Below are positions 5,772-7,453 of a DNA stretch of 7,453 nt, piece by piece. The notes under the pieces were generated by a model. It saw only the letters and a list, made by a program, of their open reading frames with translations, was not told where the DNA came from and searched no databases. The translations under genes and the position numbers were made by a program. The first letter of the stretch is position 1. Each line of letters opens with the position of its first letter. The stretch is taken from the NCBI GenBank assembly GCA_964486075.1, contig CAZALU010000118.1:1-7453 (forward strand). Direction: 5' to 3'. The stretch is from JAHIJO01 sp964486075 (GTDB taxonomy: Bacteria > Verrucomicrobiota > Kiritimatiellia > JAAZAB01).

Positions 5772-7148
5772 ATGAAAACTCGTTACCATCTCTTCAAAAC
5801 ACCTTGCGGCATTCAGCGCGCTGCTCGCTTGGGACTGCTGGTCGGCAGCCTGTGCGCAGCCGCTCCGGCGGCAACCGATAGCGCATCGGCAGAGATCAAC
5901 TTGACCAACCGCTGCGCGCTGAGCGATTGCACCCGCATGGCATTGGCGCAAAACCCGCTGCTCAAGGCCACAACTCAGGATCAGGCGATGTCACGAGAGG
6001 CCGTGGGAGAAGCGCGAGCAGCCTACTACCCCACGCTCGGAATTCGTGGCGGAATCAGCCGCTGGCAGAGTCATGCCTTCCTGCCCAGTGGCATTATCGC
6101 GCCGGACATATCCTCGACTGTGGGCCCCACTGACGACTGGAGCGCGGGCGGCTTTGCGCAATACATGCTCTACGATGGTGGGGTCCGTCGAGCGGCACTC
6201 GCTATGGCAAAAGCAGGTGAATCCGCCAGTGCCGAAGACGGCGTTGCCACTCGCCTCGATGTGCTTTTCGATGTCCATCAGGCATTCTACCAGCTCGCCA
6301 CCGCGCTCGAACTGCGAATCGTGGCTGCCAAGAGCTGGACCAACGCCAAAGCCCACTTCAGCGACGCCAAGAACCGCCAGACCGCCGGCGACACTACCGC
6401 CGCGGATGTTCTGCGGGCCCAGGTCGAAGTGGACAACGCCCAGTCCGATCTCATTCAGACAGACAGCATGATCTCCACCGCCAAAGGTGATCTTAATGTC
6501 ACCATGGGGTTACCCGCCGAGTTGCCTCTCGATATTGACGTCGAAGGAATTCCAGCGTCGTGCTCCAATGATGTGAGCGTCACGGACCTCGTGGCGCAAG
6601 CCATTGCAACAAGACCCGAAATCAAGGCAATGCAAAGCGCGCTGCAGAGAGCCCGACACCGGGTGCGAGTTGCCAAGGCTGCCTTCGGCCCCAAAGTCTA
6701 CGCGGAGGGCAACTATGGATGGCGCGACGATTCACCTTCCGTTCATGACGAAGCATGGTCCGTTGGCTTGGCCGTCGAACTGACCGCCTTCGAAGGATTC
6801 TCAAAACGCCATGCACTGGCCAGGGCGCGCGCCGAGGCAACCAAAGCGGAAATTATGCTAGAACGCGCCACACTTGCCGTACGCAGGGATGTGTGGACAT
6901 CCTACGCGCGTGTTCAGGAAGCCATCGCGCTGGTTTACGCCACGCTGACGCAAGCCCAACATGCGGAGGAGAGCTTGCGCCTGATGTCCGCGCGCTATAA
7001 GGCCGGCGCCGTGACGATGACCGACCTTTTGGATACACAGACCGCACTCACCGCCGCCGAGGCCCGGCAAGTTCAGACGCGCTGGGGTTGCCGACGTGCA
7101 CAATCGAGCTTAGAGCGCGCCACCGGTACGTTAACCGCGGAGAGATAA
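5772..7148 (+). CDS. TolC-like outer-membrane efflux protein
   Basis: The 458-residue protein is the exit channel of the pump, in line with the usual length of about 450 residues. Residues 1-40 form a signal peptide: basic start, hydrophobic GLLVGSLCAAAPAA, and likely cleavage after ASA (38-40) or earlier at APA. The mature protein shows the two-fold repeat of the family. Repeat 1 has AYYPTLGIRGGIS (84-96) and GDTTAADVLRAQVEVDNAQSDL (206-227). Repeat 2 has AAFGPKVYAEGNYGW (303-317) and YKAGAVTMTDLLDTQTAL (409-426). The matching glycines 206 and 412 are about one repeat apart. Long Ala-rich helices between them would form the periplasmic tunnel. AAGGAG (5759-5764) sits 7 nt before the ATG, 13 nt after the permease stop, so it belongs to the operon. 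E. coli ybhGFSR has no channel gene of its own; here the tripartite set is complete. Confidence 0.93.
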   Translation: MKTRYHLFKTPCGIQRAARLGLLVGSLCAAAPAATDSASAEINLTNRCALSDCTRMALAQNPLLKATTQDQAMSREAVGEARAAYYPTLGIRGGISRWQSHAFLPSGIIAPDISSTVGPTDDWSAGGFAQYMLYDGGVRRAALAMAKAGESASAEDGVATRLDVLFDVHQAFYQLATALELRIVAAKSWTNAKAHFSDAKNRQTAGDTTAADVLRAQVEVDNAQSDLIQTDSMISTAKGDLNVTMGLPAELPLDIDVEGIPASCSNDVSVTDLVAQAIATRPEIKAMQSALQRARHRVRVAKAAFGPKVYAEGNYGWRDDSPSVHDEAWSVGLAVELTAFEGFSKRHALARARAEATKAEIMLERATLAVRRDVWTSYARVQEAIALVYATLTQAQHAEESLRLMSARYKAGAVTMTDLLDTQTALTAAEARQVQTRWGCRRAQSSLERATGTLTAER

Positions 7149-7170
7149 ACAGCCTATGCACAATGTTAAT

Positions 7171-7205
7171 AGAGGTGACTGGGGCCAATTCGGTGCTTCG
7201 CCTCT
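7171..7205. terminator. Possible stem-loop at the end of the operon, no U-tract
   Basis: AGAGGTGA (7171-7178) pairs with TCGCCTCT (7198-7205) over 8 bp including one G-T wobble, with a 19-nt loop. It starts 22 nt after the tolC-like stop and lies between two converging coding regions if the minus-strand small ORF is real. No T-run follows on either strand, so it is at best a weak or factor-assisted terminator or an mRNA 3'-end stabiliser. Confidence 0.25.
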
Positions 7206-7221
7206 GCGAACATCACGCCCG

Positions 7222-7305
7222 TCAGTTCCAAAGCAGATGAACGATGATAGCCAGGATGTACAGGATCAGCACAGCCCCGGAGTATTCATTCTGCCAATCC
7301 TGCAT
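7222..7305 (-). CDS. Possible small single-pass membrane protein, 27 residues
   Basis: On the minus strand an ATG (7305-7303) opens 27 codons ending in TGA (7224-7222). The product starts MQDWQNEYSG and continues with a clean hydrophobic helix, AVLILYILAIIVHLLW, then a final Asn: a polar N-terminus followed by one membrane span. About 18 of 26 non-initiator codons end in G or C, like the operon. The start is only 16 bp from the second operator, so a promoter there would be under the same repressor. Against it: no well-placed Shine-Dalgarno (AGG occurs at 1 and 11 nt before ATG), very short length, and the hydrophobic run is the antisense of a Gln/Asp/His-rich reading on the other strand, which produces apparent helices by complementarity. 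I do not recognise it. If real, it could be a small partner of the pump, but that is speculation. Confidence 0.33.
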   Translation of the reverse strand: MQDWQNEYSGAVLILYILAIIVHLLWN

Positions 7306-7321
7306 ACCTGTTAATACCTGA

Positions 7322-7346
7322 ATATTGCACGATAATCGTACAATAT
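7322..7346. promoter_or_regulatory. Near-perfect 25-bp palindromic operator (site 2)
   Basis: ATATTGCACGAT (7322-7333) and ATCGTACAATAT (7335-7346) pair across a central A with a single mismatch (A at 7340 where site 1 has G). It matches site 1 at 23 of 25 positions; the two differences are the central base and that A. It lies 16 bp before the start of the minus-strand small ORF and about 100 bp before the GGAGG at the + strand edge of the window, so it could control either direction. The same dimeric repressor as for site 1 is the natural inference. Confidence 0.75.
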
Positions 7347-7354
7347 GTCAGCGC

Positions 7355-7378
7355 CGGTCGAAAACGGGCTTTTGGCCG
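7355..7378 (+). other. Bulged hairpin downstream of operator site 2
   Basis: CGGTC (7355-7359) pairs with GGCCG (7374-7378) with one T-G wobble, and AAAA (7361-7364) pairs with TTTT (7370-7373), with one bulged G and a CGGGC loop. It begins 8 bp after operator 2, much as the leader hairpin at 508 follows operator 1. It is weaker than that hairpin and may be chance. Confidence 0.25.
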
Positions 7379-7447
7379 ATTTAGAAATGGATTGAAAATA
7401 AGGGTCTTCCGCAGAATCTGTGGGTAGGGATCGGCAGGAATTGACCA

Positions 7448-7453
7448 CGGAGG
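7448..7453 (+). promoter_or_regulatory. Shine-Dalgarno-like CGGAGG at the window edge
   Basis: CGGAGG occupies the last six bases. Its distance from operator 2 (about 100 nt) is similar to the distance from operator 1 to the AAGGAG of the adaptor gene (85 nt). A + strand gene probably begins within about 10 nt beyond the window; its identity cannot be seen. Confidence 0.4.

Larger units (their letters stand above)
7149..7453. other. Intergenic region downstream of the efflux operon
   Basis: These 305 bases contain no long coding region. They hold an imperfect stem (7171-7205), a possible 27-codon minus-strand gene (7222-7305), the second palindromic operator (7322-7346), a bulged hairpin (7355-7378) and a Shine-Dalgarno-like GGAGG ending at the last base. 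The stretch 7379-7447 shows nothing I can interpret. Confidence 0.7.

Noticed and set aside
7156..7314. 52-codon + strand frame after the tolC-like gene
   Set aside because: The product has no domain, signal or structural pattern and its third-position GC is lower than that of the overlapping minus-strand frame. The only upstream GGAGAG is 11 nt away and inside the previous gene's end.
1..7453. CRISPR arrays, tRNA or rRNA genes, insertion sequences or phage genes
   Set aside because: No regularly spaced direct repeats, no tRNA-like or rRNA-like sequence, and no transposase, integrase or phage protein was seen on either strand.

Overview
The window is a stretch of chromosome from a double-membrane (Gram-negative type) bacterium. 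The evidence for this is an operon encoding a complete envelope-spanning efflux pump, including a TolC-type outer-membrane channel. The proteins are recognisably of the E. coli YbhG/YbhF/YbhS/YbhR family, but the gene structure is not enterobacterial: YbhF is split into two genes and an outer-membrane factor gene is added. The phylum cannot be fixed from the sequence. Hand-counted GC is about 43% in the first 354 bases. Sampled lines of the operon give the high fifties.

Layout. 1-354: the C-terminal 117 codons of a Mug/TDG-like uracil-DNA glycosylase-superfamily protein. 355-600: a control region with a perfect 25-bp palindrome (478-502), a strong GC hairpin (508-538) and a good Shine-Dalgarno. 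601-7148: a tight six-gene operon on the + strand: membrane-fusion adaptor (YbhG-like), ABC ATPase A (like the YbhF N-half), ABC ATPase B (like the YbhF C-half), two ABC-2 permeases (YbhS-like, YbhR-like) and a TolC-like channel. Genes overlap by 4-8 nt or are 8-13 nt apart, so they are probably co-transcribed and partly translationally coupled. 7149-7453: an intergenic region with a second, near-identical 25-bp palindrome (7322-7346), a possible 27-residue single-helix membrane peptide on the minus strand, two hairpins and a GGAGG at the last bases that probably serves a gene just outside the window.

How it works (inferred from family knowledge): the two ATPases pair and power the two permeases. 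The adaptor bridges to the outer-membrane channel, giving a type I tripartite exporter for small toxic compounds. In E. coli the related ybhGFSR genes are controlled by the TetR-family repressor CecR. The twin palindromes here look like operators of such a dimeric repressor, which may be encoded just downstream.

Most of the window is a well-understood type of system. The items most worth following up are the pair of matching operators flanking the operon, the complementary loss of ABC motifs in the two ATPases (one predicted consensus and one degenerate ATP site), and the tiny putative membrane protein next to the second operator.
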